Of a DNA stretch of 64,000 bases, positions 43,783 to 51,825 are shown one piece after another. The stretch comes from Myxococcus dinghuensis (GTDB lineage Bacteria; Myxococcota; Myxococcia; Myxococcales; Myxococcaceae), in contig NZ_JAKCFB010000002.1 of the NCBI RefSeq assembly GCF_024198235.1, forward strand, positions 372,001 to 436,000, read 5' to 3'. Positions within the stretch are counted from its first letter, which is position 1; every line of letters begins with the position of its first letter. The notes beneath the pieces were generated by a model that was given only the letters and a program-made list of their open reading frames with translations, made no database searches and was not told the origin of the DNA. The position numbers and the translations under genes are program-made.

Positions 43783-44827
43783 GCGCCATCCTCCGCCCCG
43801 TCCGCACGGCCCGCGCGGGGCCACGGCCACGGCGCCGCTTGCCGGAGGCCTCGGCGTGGAGCGCCTCCATGGCCTGCTCCTCGTCGTCCGCCAGGTCCAC
43901 CATGAGGCCGGCGGCCTCCTCCAGCAGCGCCGGCTCGCGCTTGACGGCCGCCGCGTCGAGCAGCTGCGCGACCTGTGTCCAGCGCCCGGCCATGTCGTGG
44001 TAGCGGGCGGCCACCTGCCGGTAGAAGGCGTTGCCGGTGAGCTGCGCGCTCTCCTCCAGGAAGCGGGAGTACAGCGCCCGGAAGTTGCCGCCGCCCGTCC
44101 CCGCGCGCTCCATCAACGTGGAGAGCGTCCGGAGGTTGCGGCCCGGGTCGTCCAGCGTCTCCATCCAGCGGGGCATCAGCTCGCTCGTCTTGCGGATGCC
44201 CTTGAAGCCCATGTTCTTGATGGGGGGATGGAGGAAGGCCTCCGCGTTCCTCGCGATGGCCTGGGGCACGCGCTCGCGCAGGTCCGGCAGCCGGGCGGGC
44301 GGCGTCAACGTGAAGGACAACGACTTGGAGGACATGGGGCCGCGGTACGCGCGCGCGTCCGCCAGGCTCTCCAGCGAGGTGGTGTGCACGCCCTGCTTGT
44401 TCTTCGTGTCGACGAGGTAGGCCTTGTGCTCGTCGTAGCCGTAGCAGGCGACGTAGTGGGCCGCGAAGTGGAAGTCCTCGTGGCAGTAGTCGAGGAAGTA
44501 GCTGTCGAGCTTCAGCCCGACCATGTGGCCCGCGTCGAGGTCCTCGGTGAGGTTCTGCCAGGCCTTGAGCTCGGAGTCGGTCCGCTTCGATTGGACCTTC
44601 AGCTCCAGCGCCTCGGCCACGTTCTCCGTCAGGCTGTCGGGCCGCGTCCGCCCGCCGATGAAGGGGTACTCCATCGAGTCGGTCTTCCAGTAGACGTAGT
44701 TGAGCCCCCGCCCCAGGCCGAAGACCATGGCTTCGGAGAACGCGTGCCCGTGATGGTTGAGCAGGTTGACCAGCGTGGTGGACTCACAGTGCTGGCCCAC
44801 GAAGGGCTTGACCTTGAGGACAGTCAT
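43772..44827 (-). CDS. BtrH-like acyltransferase, active-site residues intact
   Basis: A 351-residue BtrH N-terminal/DUF4872 protein. Cysteine nucleophile GQHCES (Cys14), His124 in AAHYVACYGYD, and the acidic DTKN segment after it, so the papain-like site is complete. The C-terminal helical domain (GTGGGNFRALYSRFLEE) matches the other two copies. A Lys/Arg-rich tail closes the protein. The ATG abuts the stop of the previous gene. By analogy to BtrH it may move an acyl group from a ligase product onto an amine. Confidence 0.83.
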   Translation of the reverse strand: MTVLKVKPFVGQHCESTTLVNLLNHHGHAFSEAMVFGLGRGLNYVYWKTDSMEYPFIGGRTRPDSLTENVAEALELKVQSKRTDSELKAWQNLTEDLDAGHMVGLKLDSYFLDYCHEDFHFAAHYVACYGYDEHKAYLVDTKNKQGVHTTSLESLADARAYRGPMSSKSLSFTLTPPARLPDLRERVPQAIARNAEAFLHPPIKNMGFKGIRKTSELMPRWMETLDDPGRNLRTLSTLMERAGTGGGNFRALYSRFLEESAQLTGNAFYRQVAARYHDMAGRWTQVAQLLDAAAVKREPALLEEAAGLMVDLADDEEQAMEALHAEASGKRRRGRGPARAVRTGRRMAHVN

Positions 44828-45514
44828 TCAGACGACCTCCGTCGGCTTGGGCAGCCCCTGGTGGACCAACTCCACCACGCGGTGGTTGCGGTTGTTGCGC
44901 ACGTGGCCGTAGGTGTGGCCGAGCGAGTCCCGCTCGGTGAAGGCGATGGCCTCCAGGTTGGCGTGGCCGCGAGCCAGCCGGTCCAGGGCCACGCGCACCG
45001 CGTCCTCGGAGCGGATGGCGAGCGCCAGGTGCGACATGAGGTCCACGCGCTCGCTCGGCGCCCGCTCCGTCCAGGTGCCGTAGGCGCGGCAGCAGAACAT
45101 CTCGATGACGAAGCCGTCGTCGAGCGTGACGGAGAACCACCAGCCCGGCGTCCCGTACTGGCGCGGCGCGATGTACGACGGCCCCATGGTCGCCTCGCGC
45201 AGCGCGCCCTCGGCGAGCAGCCGCTTCAGGAAGGTGAACCAGTCGAAGACGCGTTGGTCCTGCTCGTAGTCCCCCAGGTAGAAGGCCACGTGGTGGACGC
45301 CGTTCACCAGCTCGTGCACGCCTCGCCAGGCGCCGGAGCTTTCACCGCAGAACTCCGCGAGGAACGTGTCGGTCTCCACGGTCCGCCACGCGGACGCCTG
45401 CGCGCGGATCTCCGCCCACGTCTTGCGGAACCGCTCCTCCTGGGGAAAGGGGAGCGGCGTGTGTTCGTTGGGCTCACCGACATAGAGCCGCAGTCCCTCG
45501 CCTGGTCGCATCAT
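44828..45514 (-). CDS. Possible VOC-fold protein
   Basis: A 228-residue soluble protein. HHVAFYLGDYEQD and a later SHLALAIRSEDAV are the paired strand patterns of the vicinal-oxygen-chelate fold (His pair and Glu/aromatic residues), but the signature is loose. The family includes dioxygenases, isomerases and drug-binding resistance proteins. GAGGA precedes the ATG. It ends exactly at the start of the BtrH-like gene. A metal-dependent step on a catechol or a drug-binding role are both open. Confidence 0.55.
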   Translation of the reverse strand: MMRPGEGLRLYVGEPNEHTPLPFPQEERFRKTWAEIRAQASAWRTVETDTFLAEFCGESSGAWRGVHELVNGVHHVAFYLGDYEQDQRVFDWFTFLKRLLAEGALREATMGPSYIAPRQYGTPGWWFSVTLDDGFVIEMFCCRAYGTWTERAPSERVDLMSHLALAIRSEDAVRVALDRLARGHANLEAIAFTERDSLGHTYGHVRNNRNHRVVELVHQGLPKPTEVV

Positions 45515-45531
45515 GTCTTCGTGTCCTCGCG

Positions 45532-46203
45532 CTACTTGGTTCCCGTCAGGTAGAGCCCCAGCTCCAGCTCACTCATCACCGCGTCCCGCAGCGCCGTCTT
45601 CCCCGCCAGCGCGCGCAGCTCCTGCAGCGTGTAGGAGGAGCGGACGGAGCTCATGAAGCCCGCGCGCAGCTCCACGTCGATGTTCACGCGCATGAAGGTG
45701 AGCGCCTGGCGGTCCAGGTCCCGCCGCAGGTCGATGACGCAGTAGCGGCCCCCGGGCTTGAGGACCCGGTGCACCTCGTCGAGCACGGCCTCCGGCCGGC
45801 TCCACTCGTGCAGCGAGCCGTAGCTGAAGACGCAGTCGAAGCGCCCGTCCTCGAAGGGCAGCGCCTGCGCGTCGCCCAGGCAGAAGGTCGCGCGCTCCTG
45901 GAGGCCGTACTCGGAGCGGTTCTTCTCCGCGCAGGCCACCATCTCCGGGGAGATGTCGAGCCCCACGAGGGATGTGCCCCGCGTCGCCTTCAGCCACTCC
46001 AGCCCGAGGTAGCCGGGCCCCATCCCCACCTCCAGGGCGACGCCGCCCAGCCCCCGCGCGACGAGCAGGTCCACCTTCTCCTGGAGCCAGCCCCGGTCCC
46101 GGATGTGGCGCTGCATGAGGTCGTAGCGGTGGGCGATGAACTCGCCCTGCTGGCCGTTGTCGGTCTCCGGCACGCGTTCGCCGAGGCGGGCTTCAAGGGG
46201 CAT
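45532..46203 (-). CDS. SAM-dependent methyltransferase (class I)
   Basis: A 223-residue methyltransferase of the UbiE/Methyltransf_11 kind: motif I EVGMGPGYLGLEWL, LDISPEMVACA, GDAQALPFEDGRFDCVFSY, then VLKPGG. Start ATG at 46203 overlaps the molybdopterin fusion gene by 11 bp. The substrate is unknown; C-, N- or O-methylation are all possible for this group. It is the third class I methyltransferase of the operon. Confidence 0.9.
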   Translation of the reverse strand: MPLEARLGERVPETDNGQQGEFIAHRYDLMQRHIRDRGWLQEKVDLLVARGLGGVALEVGMGPGYLGLEWLKATRGTSLVGLDISPEMVACAEKNRSEYGLQERATFCLGDAQALPFEDGRFDCVFSYGSLHEWSRPEAVLDEVHRVLKPGGRYCVIDLRRDLDRQALTFMRVNIDVELRAGFMSSVRSSYTLQELRALAGKTALRDAVMSELELGLYLTGTK

Positions 46204-49200
46204 GACGTGGGCCTTCGAGTTCGAGGGTGAGGTGCTCGGACCGCGCCGCCTTGGACAGGGCGACACGGAAGCCACGCAGCGGCGTGCTCCCCATGGCGGG
46301 GTTGCGGTCGTCCGTGCGGGTCAGCGCGTTGATGTTGGAGCGCAGCGCGTCCGTCAGCGTGGCCGCCGCCGGGTACCACCAGCAGGAGTCCACGTAGACG
46401 ACGTCGGGGGCCACGTCGCGGGACAGGCGCGCCTCGAACTCCACACCCCACTCCCGCCCCGCCACGTGGACGAAGACGCGCTCCCCCGCATGGAGCCCCT
46501 CGCGCGCCGCCGCCTCCGGGTGCAGCGTCAGCAGCGGCCGAGCCTGGCGCCCGTGCAGCGCCGGCACCTGGTGGTATTCGGAGTTGTAGAAGAACGGCGA
46601 GTGGGCGCTGGTGAGCAGGTAGGGCAGCGGCCGCGTGTCGTCGCGGGGCGGGTCCGGGACGTACTCGGGCAGGGGCGAGTACCCCATCTTCTGGAGCCCC
46701 ACGTGGAACAGGCTCAGCTTCCCGGAGGGCGTGCGGAAGCCCCGCTCCCGGTACTTCCGGTAGCGCTTCTGGTTCGGGATGAAGCCCACGTCCTTGAAGC
46801 TCTCCCAGGTGTGCCCCAGGCCCTTGAGCTTGTGCGCCAGCGCGTCCTCGACGGTGGGCCAGAAGTGCTCGGAGAGCCCCAGGCGCGCGGCCAGCTCGAG
46901 GATGATGGCCTCGTCGGACCGGCTCTCCCCCACCTGCGCCAGCTTGCGGCGCGCGCCGACGTAGGCGTTGAACTCGACGACCTGGTCGCGCTCCAACCAA
47001 CTGGAGGTGGGCAGCACGACGTCCGCCATGCGCGCGGTGGGCGTCATGAACAGGTCGCAGACGACGAGGAACGGCAGGCGCGTGAGGGCGCGGTGGACGC
47101 GCTCGGTGTCCGCCTGGGTGGCCAGGAGGTTGCTGCCGAAGACCACCATCGCGGCGACCGGATATGGCGTGTCCGTGAGGAGCGCATCCCAGACGGCGTC
47201 CGGGTGCGCCCAGCCCGTCATGGACAACACGCGGTGCCTGTCGCCGCCCAGCCGCCTGGCCTGCTGTGCCTGGGGGAGCAGCTCCGTCAGCGGGAAGGTG
47301 CGGCGCCCATCCACCGCCATGGGCTCCCAGATGACGTCGCCCCCTTCCGCGTCGAGGTTGCCGCAGAGGGCGGACAGCATGAAGACGGAGCGCAGCGTGT
47401 CGAAGGCGTTGCGGTTCTGCGACAGGCCCGTCCCCGCCTCGATGGTGGCGCGGGCCGCCGTGGCGTACAGCCGGGTTGCGCGCAGGATGTCCTCGTGGGC
47501 CAGCCCCGTGAGCCGGGCGCAGGTCTCCAGGTCGTACGCGCGGACATGGGCCCTGAGCGCCTCGAAGCCCTGGGTGTGCTGCTCGACGAACGCCCCGTCG
47601 AACCACCCGTTCTCGATGACCAGGTGGAGCATCCCGAGCGCCAGCGCGCCGTCCGTGCCGGGGCGGATCTGCAGCCAGCAGTCCGCCTGGCGCGCCAGGG
47701 CGGTGCGCAGCGGGTCCACCACGATGAGCTTCGCGCCCCGCTTGAGCGCCTTGGCCAGCTTGATGCCAATCACCCCGTCCGAGTGGGTGTGCAGCTTGTT
47801 GCTCCCCCAGACGAAGATGGCCTCCGGGTCGCCCTCGTAGTCGCTGAAGGTGAAGGCGCCGAACGTCAGGATGGAGGCCATCACCCGGGGGTAGAAGCAG
47901 ATGTGCGCGGGCCCCAGGACGTTGGGCGTCCCGAACACGTTCCCCAACCGGAAGACCCACTCCTGGTAGTTGCGGTCCGTCCCCTGGGCCAGGACGACGG
48001 ACTCGGCGCCGTGCGCGCGCTTCGCGTCCTGGAGCTTCGCCGCGACGAGGTCGAGCGCCTCCGCCCAGGAGATGGGCTCGAAGTCCGCGCGGCCCCCGCG
48101 CACCACCCGCCGCAGCGGCGTGGTCAGCCGCTCGCCTCCGAGCAGCCCGAGCGCCGCCTTGCCCTTGGCGCAGAAGAAGCCCTCGCTCACCGGGCTGGAC
48201 GCGTCGCCCCGGATGTCCACCGGCAGGCCGTCCGTGAGCGTGACGATGGCCCCACAGCCCCCGTGGCACATGCGGCAGAGGGTCTTCACCTCCGCGACGG
48301 CCGCCCCGGCGTGGACCGCGTGCGCGCCCCCCCCCGTCGCCCCCGGAGGCGTGGACCGCCCGCGGGTCGCGGCCAGCAGCCGCCCCATGGCCTGGGACTC
48401 CCGCTCCGCGAGGTGGGCGAAGCGCTGGCCCGCCCGCTCCAGGTGGGACGTGTCGCCGTCCCGCCCGTAGGTCATCAGCCCGTCGATGACGGCATCCCAG
48501 TCCTGGACGATGGGCTCGAAGTCGGCCGCGGCCTCGTGGAACAGCGGCCGGTCGAAGCGGCGACCACACTCCTGCAGGAACTCGCGGTACAGGCGCCGGA
48601 AGTTGGCGCCCCCCGTGCCCGCGAAGCGCCAGAAGTGGGCGATGCCGTTCACCACGTCGCGGGGGTCGTCGAAGGCCTCGTGCCAGCGGGCCATCGCCCC
48701 CGCAAGGCGCCGCATGCCCGAGGGGCCGCAGTCCACCGGGCGCTCCGCGAGGAAGTTCCCCGCGCACTCGCGGATGGCCGCCAGGAGCGAGTCCAGGGGG
48801 ATGGCCTCCAGGTGGCTGCCGTCGCCCAGCGAGGCGGGGACGCGGTCGACGTACATGGAGAGGTTGCGAGAGGGTTGGAAGCCCTCGCGCGAATCGCGGG
48901 CCAGGGCGAGCTGCTCCACCGACAGGCGGTGCGTCCCCCCCTGCTGCGCGGTGTCCACCACCAGGGCCTGTCCCAGGTCGAGGCCGTGCAGCGCGACGTA
49001 GTGGGCGGCGAAGTGGCGGCGCGACTTGAAGTAGTGGAGGTGGAAGATGTCGAGCTTCAGGCCCGCCACGCGGTTGCGCCCCAGGATGGCCTCGACGTGC
49101 TCACGCGCCTGCGCCGGGGTCTCCGCCTCCTGGACGACGAGCTCCACGCCGAGCCGGTCCGCCGCGTTCCGGGCGACGCGGCCCGAGTCGATACGCCCGG

Positions 49201-49384
49201 AGGCGATGGGCATCGTCCGCCGGGGTTCCGGCACGGGCCACAGCTTGAAATCCAACCCCGCGCCGAGCCCGAAGAGCATCGCCTCGCTCAACACGAGCCC
49301 CTCGTGCGCGAGCATCATCCCCAGGGTGCTCGTCTCGCAGTGCTCGCCGGGGCGAGGACTGAAGTTCTTCAAGTGGAGACTCAT
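46193..49384 (-). CDS. BtrH-like domain fused to a molybdopterin oxidoreductase
   Basis: A 1063-residue fusion. Residues 1-340 are a complete BtrH-like unit with HCETST (Cys16), His128 in AAHYVALHG, and the C-terminal GTGGANFRRLYREFL. Residues 365-1063 are a DMSO-reductase-family molybdopterin oxidoreductase. Its 4Fe-4S motif is CRMCHGGC..C (Cys370, Cys373, Cys377, Cys405), GPAHICFYPR follows with Cys496 as likely Mo/W ligand, and the C-terminal dinucleotide-binding domain is present. No Tat signal, so it is cytoplasmic. The same reading frame runs across both parts without break. It could join acyl transfer with oxidation, reduction or transhydroxylation of an aromatic substrate. Confidence 0.85.
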   Translation of the reverse strand: MSLHLKNFSPRPGEHCETSTLGMMLAHEGLVLSEAMLFGLGAGLDFKLWPVPEPRRTMPIASGRIDSGRVARNAADRLGVELVVQEAETPAQAREHVEAILGRNRVAGLKLDIFHLHYFKSRRHFAAHYVALHGLDLGQALVVDTAQQGGTHRLSVEQLALARDSREGFQPSRNLSMYVDRVPASLGDGSHLEAIPLDSLLAAIRECAGNFLAERPVDCGPSGMRRLAGAMARWHEAFDDPRDVVNGIAHFWRFAGTGGANFRRLYREFLQECGRRFDRPLFHEAAADFEPIVQDWDAVIDGLMTYGRDGDTSHLERAGQRFAHLAERESQAMGRLLAATRGRSTPPGATGGGAHAVHAGAAVAEVKTLCRMCHGGCGAIVTLTDGLPVDIRGDASSPVSEGFFCAKGKAALGLLGGERLTTPLRRVVRGGRADFEPISWAEALDLVAAKLQDAKRAHGAESVVLAQGTDRNYQEWVFRLGNVFGTPNVLGPAHICFYPRVMASILTFGAFTFSDYEGDPEAIFVWGSNKLHTHSDGVIGIKLAKALKRGAKLIVVDPLRTALARQADCWLQIRPGTDGALALGMLHLVIENGWFDGAFVEQHTQGFEALRAHVRAYDLETCARLTGLAHEDILRATRLYATAARATIEAGTGLSQNRNAFDTLRSVFMLSALCGNLDAEGGDVIWEPMAVDGRRTFPLTELLPQAQQARRLGGDRHRVLSMTGWAHPDAVWDALLTDTPYPVAAMVVFGSNLLATQADTERVHRALTRLPFLVVCDLFMTPTARMADVVLPTSSWLERDQVVEFNAYVGARRKLAQVGESRSDEAIILELAARLGLSEHFWPTVEDALAHKLKGLGHTWESFKDVGFIPNQKRYRKYRERGFRTPSGKLSLFHVGLQKMGYSPLPEYVPDPPRDDTRPLPYLLTSAHSPFFYNSEYHQVPALHGRQARPLLTLHPEAAAREGLHAGERVFVHVAGREWGVEFEARLSRDVAPDVVYVDSCWWYPAAATLTDALRSNINALTRTDDRNPAMGSTPLRGFRVALSKAARSEHLTLELEGPRHAP

Positions 49385-49436
49385 CGGACGTCTGGTGCCC
49401 CTCTGCGCGCTACGGCGTGGCGTACGACCGGCTTCC

Positions 49437-50849
49437 TCAGCTCCTCCCGCCCAGGACCTGGTGGTAGCCCTCCAGGTCCAGGAAGCCGCTGCCGCTGGCG
49501 AGCAGCACGATGACCTTCCGCGTCTGCGTGCCTCGGACCCGCAGCGCGGAGTCGATGGCGGCGGCGACCGCGTGCGAGGACTCGGGGGCGACGAGGATTC
49601 CCTCGGTCTTCAGCAGCAACCGGCCCGCCTCGAGCGCCACCTGCTCGTCGAACGCCATCGCGTCCAGGAGCCCCTCGCGGCGCAGGAGGCTCACCAGCGG
49701 AGAGCTGTTGTGGTTGCGCAGCCCGCCCACGTGCACCGGCTCCGGGACGAAGTCCTTCCCCATGGAGTAGGCGAGCACCTCCGGCGTGTAACCGGCCACG
49801 TCCGAGCGGCAGTACTCGTAGGTGCCCTGGGTGAGCCGGGGCGCCGCGGTGGACTCCACCGCCAGGAACCGGATGGGCGCGCCCTCCCGCTTCTCCCTCA
49901 GGAAGGGCAGCATCAGGCCACACAGGTTGCTGCCCCCGCCCGCGCAGGCGATGAGCTCGTCCGGGCACGCTTCCCCCGCGAGCGCCAGTTGCTTGCGCAC
50001 CTCCAGCCCGAGCAGCGTCTGGTGCAGGTGGACGTGGTTGATGTTGCTGCCGGACAGGTAGGCCGCGCCGGGCGTCTCCAGGCTCGCCTCGATGGCCTCG
50101 CTGATGGCCGAGCCGATGCTCCCGGGGTGGCCCGGGTGGCGCGCGAGCAGCTCGCGCCCCACCCGCGTGCGCCCGGAGGGCGAGGGGTCGACGTGTGTCC
50201 CCAGCAGCTCCATGAAGTACTGACGGTAGGGCTTCTGCTCCAGCGAGCAGCGGGCCATGAAGATGTGACCGCGCAGGCCGAACATCTGGCCGGCGAGCGC
50301 CACCGCCATGCCCCACTGCCCCGCGCCCGTCTCGGAGACGAGCACCTCGCGACCCTCCTCGCGCGCGTAGTGGGCCTGGGCCAGCGCGGTGGTCAGCTTG
50401 AAGCTCCCCGTCACCAACTGGTCCTCGCGCTTGCAGTAGATGCGCGCGGGCGTCTGGAGGTACTGCTCCAGCTGACGGGCGCGCCGCAGCGGCGTGGGAC
50501 GACCACACTGGATGAGCCGGTCGATGACCGTCTCCGGAATCGCGACCCAGGGCTCGGTGGGCTGGTTCTGCGCGAGCAACGCGCGCGGGCGGATCCTCGC
50601 GGCAATCTCCGCGGGCGTGGGCCGGCCCACCTGTCGCGGCTCCGGCAGCGGTGCGGGCAGGTCCGGCAGGAAGTTGTACCAATGTGTCGGCAATTCCTCA
50701 TCACGCAGATGGAAATCGACGCTCCCGCCCCGCATGGATGGCATTGAGCCCGCGGGCGACTCCGGTGGACGTACCAGGTTCCGTTGCGCCGGCGCCTGGC
50801 CATGAGACACCGAGTCAGGCTCGAGACTCTTCCGAGGTTCACGGGTCAA
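49437..50849 (-). CDS. TrpB2-like PLP-dependent beta-synthase
   Basis: A 470-residue fold-type II PLP enzyme closest to TrpB2. Hallmarks: HWYNFLPDLPAPLPEPRQ, RPTPLRRARQLE, IYCKREDQ, then the PLP loop GSFKLTTA with Lys151. ETGAGQWGMAVALA and the phosphate loop CAGGGSN follow. TrpB2 proteins have GSHK at the loop; here His is Phe150. No trpA is nearby, so a cluster-specific beta-replacement (for example serine plus an aromatic nucleophile) is likely. First gene of the operon; TTG start at 50849 is preceded by GGGGAGGA at 7 bp. An ATG at 50744 would shorten the N-terminus. Confidence 0.83.
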   Translation of the reverse strand: MTREPRKSLEPDSVSHGQAPAQRNLVRPPESPAGSMPSMRGGSVDFHLRDEELPTHWYNFLPDLPAPLPEPRQVGRPTPAEIAARIRPRALLAQNQPTEPWVAIPETVIDRLIQCGRPTPLRRARQLEQYLQTPARIYCKREDQLVTGSFKLTTALAQAHYAREEGREVLVSETGAGQWGMAVALAGQMFGLRGHIFMARCSLEQKPYRQYFMELLGTHVDPSPSGRTRVGRELLARHPGHPGSIGSAISEAIEASLETPGAAYLSGSNINHVHLHQTLLGLEVRKQLALAGEACPDELIACAGGGSNLCGLMLPFLREKREGAPIRFLAVESTAAPRLTQGTYEYCRSDVAGYTPEVLAYSMGKDFVPEPVHVGGLRNHNSSPLVSLLRREGLLDAMAFDEQVALEAGRLLLKTEGILVAPESSHAVAAAIDSALRVRGTQTRKVIVLLASGSGFLDLEGYHQVLGGRS

Positions 50850-50933
50850 GCGTCCATCCTCCCCAGGGATGTTGCGTGGCGGGCTCGCCCTCGCGCACTC
50901 AGCCCAGGCATCCGGGACACGCGATGATGCAGG

Positions 50934-50961
50934 AGGGTACAGAGACGGAATTCCAAGTCAA
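50934..50961 (-). promoter_or_regulatory. Sigma70-like promoter candidate for the biosynthetic operon
   Basis: Read on the minus strand, TTGACT and TACCCT are separated by 16 bp. The predicted transcript would start near 50927, giving an untranslated leader of about 78 bases before the TTG at 50849. This is the AT-richest patch near the operon, with a GGAATTCC palindrome inside the spacer that could bind a regulator. No other long gap exists in the 28-kb operon. Confidence 0.5.
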
Positions 50962-51213
50962 CGCGACTAACCCAACAGGTCCCCTGCGTCCCCGGTGACT
51001 GTCCGTGTTCGGACGACGTCTTGGATTGATAGGCAATACTCGCGCGGCGCATGCGGGAAGGGCGTGCCCCGCAGAAAAGACATCCATCGTGGTTCCTGAG
51101 AAATCCAACAAATGCTCCGCGCGCCCGCAGCGCTTCCTCGAGGATGCGGACGGTGCTAGCCATCGGCTCCAGGCGAAGGGCCTGTTCGCGACACGGGGCC
51201 CGGGAGGCGCACG
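50962..51213. other. Intergenic region between the divergent operon and the TfoX-like gene
   Basis: With the promoter region this makes a 364-bp gap (50850-51213) between divergent genes. It is less GC-rich than its surroundings. Open frames of 60-118 codons cross it, but none has a domain-like translation or a good ribosome site. It probably holds control sequences for both directions. Confidence 0.5.
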
Positions 51214-51825
51214 GTGGCGAAGATGGACAGCTTCGTGGAGTACGTGGTGGAGCTGCTGGAGAAGCTGGGAACCGTCCAGGTGCGGCGGATGTTCGGCGGC
51301 TGGGGCGTGTACTCCGGCGGACGGATGTTCGGGCTCATCGCCGCGGGGCAGCTCTACCTGAAGACGGACGACGTCACCCGCCCCGACTTCAAGGCGCAGG
51401 GAGGCCAGCCCTTCATCTACGAGAGCGGGACCAGGCAGGTGGAGCTGGGCTATTGGACCCCGCCACCGGACGCGTCGGACGACGCCTACGCGATCCTCCC
51501 GTGGGCCCGCCGCGCGGTGGACGCGGCGAACCGGGCCGCCCTGAAGAAGCAGGCGGTGAAGAAGAAGGCGCCCGCGAGGAAGGGGCCGGCGAAAGAGGCG
51601 GCGGCGAAAGAGGCGGCGGCGCCGAAGCGCCCCGCGCCGGGATGGAGCGCGCCGGCGAAGAAGCGGGCCACGGCGAAGAAGCGGGCCACGGCGAAGAAGC
51701 GGGCCACGGCCCGGAAGCAGGCGCCCGCGGAGAAGCGCGCCGCCGCGAAGAAGATGCCCTCCACGCCCGCGAAGCGCGGCGCGAGGACGCCCCCGCGCCG
51801 GCCCGGCCGGCTCACGCGGTCTTGA
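51214..51825 (+). CDS. TfoX N-terminal-domain protein with histone-H1-like tail
   Basis: A 203-residue protein. Residues 1-105 match the TfoX_N fold ([41 protein letters not shown]). Residues 108-200 are a Lys/Ala/Pro tail with repeated KKRATA and KEAAA units, as in bacterial histone-H1-like (Hc1/KfrA-type) proteins that bind DNA by charge. GTG start at 51214 has GGGAGG 6 bp before it. TfoX relatives act in competence regulation, but the combination with this tail suggests a nucleoid-associated role. The end overlaps the convergent ligase gene by 14 bp. Confidence 0.85.
   Translation: MAKMDSFVEYVVELLEKLGTVQVRRMFGGWGVYSGGRMFGLIAAGQLYLKTDDVTRPDFKAQGGQPFIYESGTRQVELGYWTPPPDASDDAYAILPWARRAVDAANRAALKKQAVKKKAPARKGPAKEAAAKEAAAPKRPAPGWSAPAKKRATAKKRATAKKRATARKQAPAEKRAAAKKMPSTPAKRGARTPPRRPGRLTRS
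51658..51711 (+). repeat. Triplicated 18-bp in-frame repeat encoding KKRATA
   Basis: Three tandem copies of an 18-bp unit (last copy with one base change) inside the basic tail of the TfoX-like gene. Each encodes Lys-Lys-Arg-Ala-Thr-Ala. Being in frame, copy-number change by slippage would lengthen or shorten the DNA-binding tail without breaking the gene. Confidence 0.85.

Noticed and set aside
46136-49513. 1125-codon open frame on the plus strand
   Set aside because: Complement of the BtrH-molybdopterin fusion; the real frame has clear Fe-S and cofactor motifs.
49437-50849. Housekeeping tryptophan synthase beta chain
   Set aside because: No trpA or other trp genes; TrpB2-type with an altered PLP loop; leads the biosynthetic operon.
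22474-50849. NRPS or PKS cluster
   Set aside because: No condensation, ketosynthase, thioesterase or carrier domains were seen; the ligases are of the stand-alone PaaK kind.
50846-51163. Minus-strand 105-codon frame in the operon promoter region
   Set aside because: Overlaps the promoter candidate; no ribosome site and no domain; likely chance.
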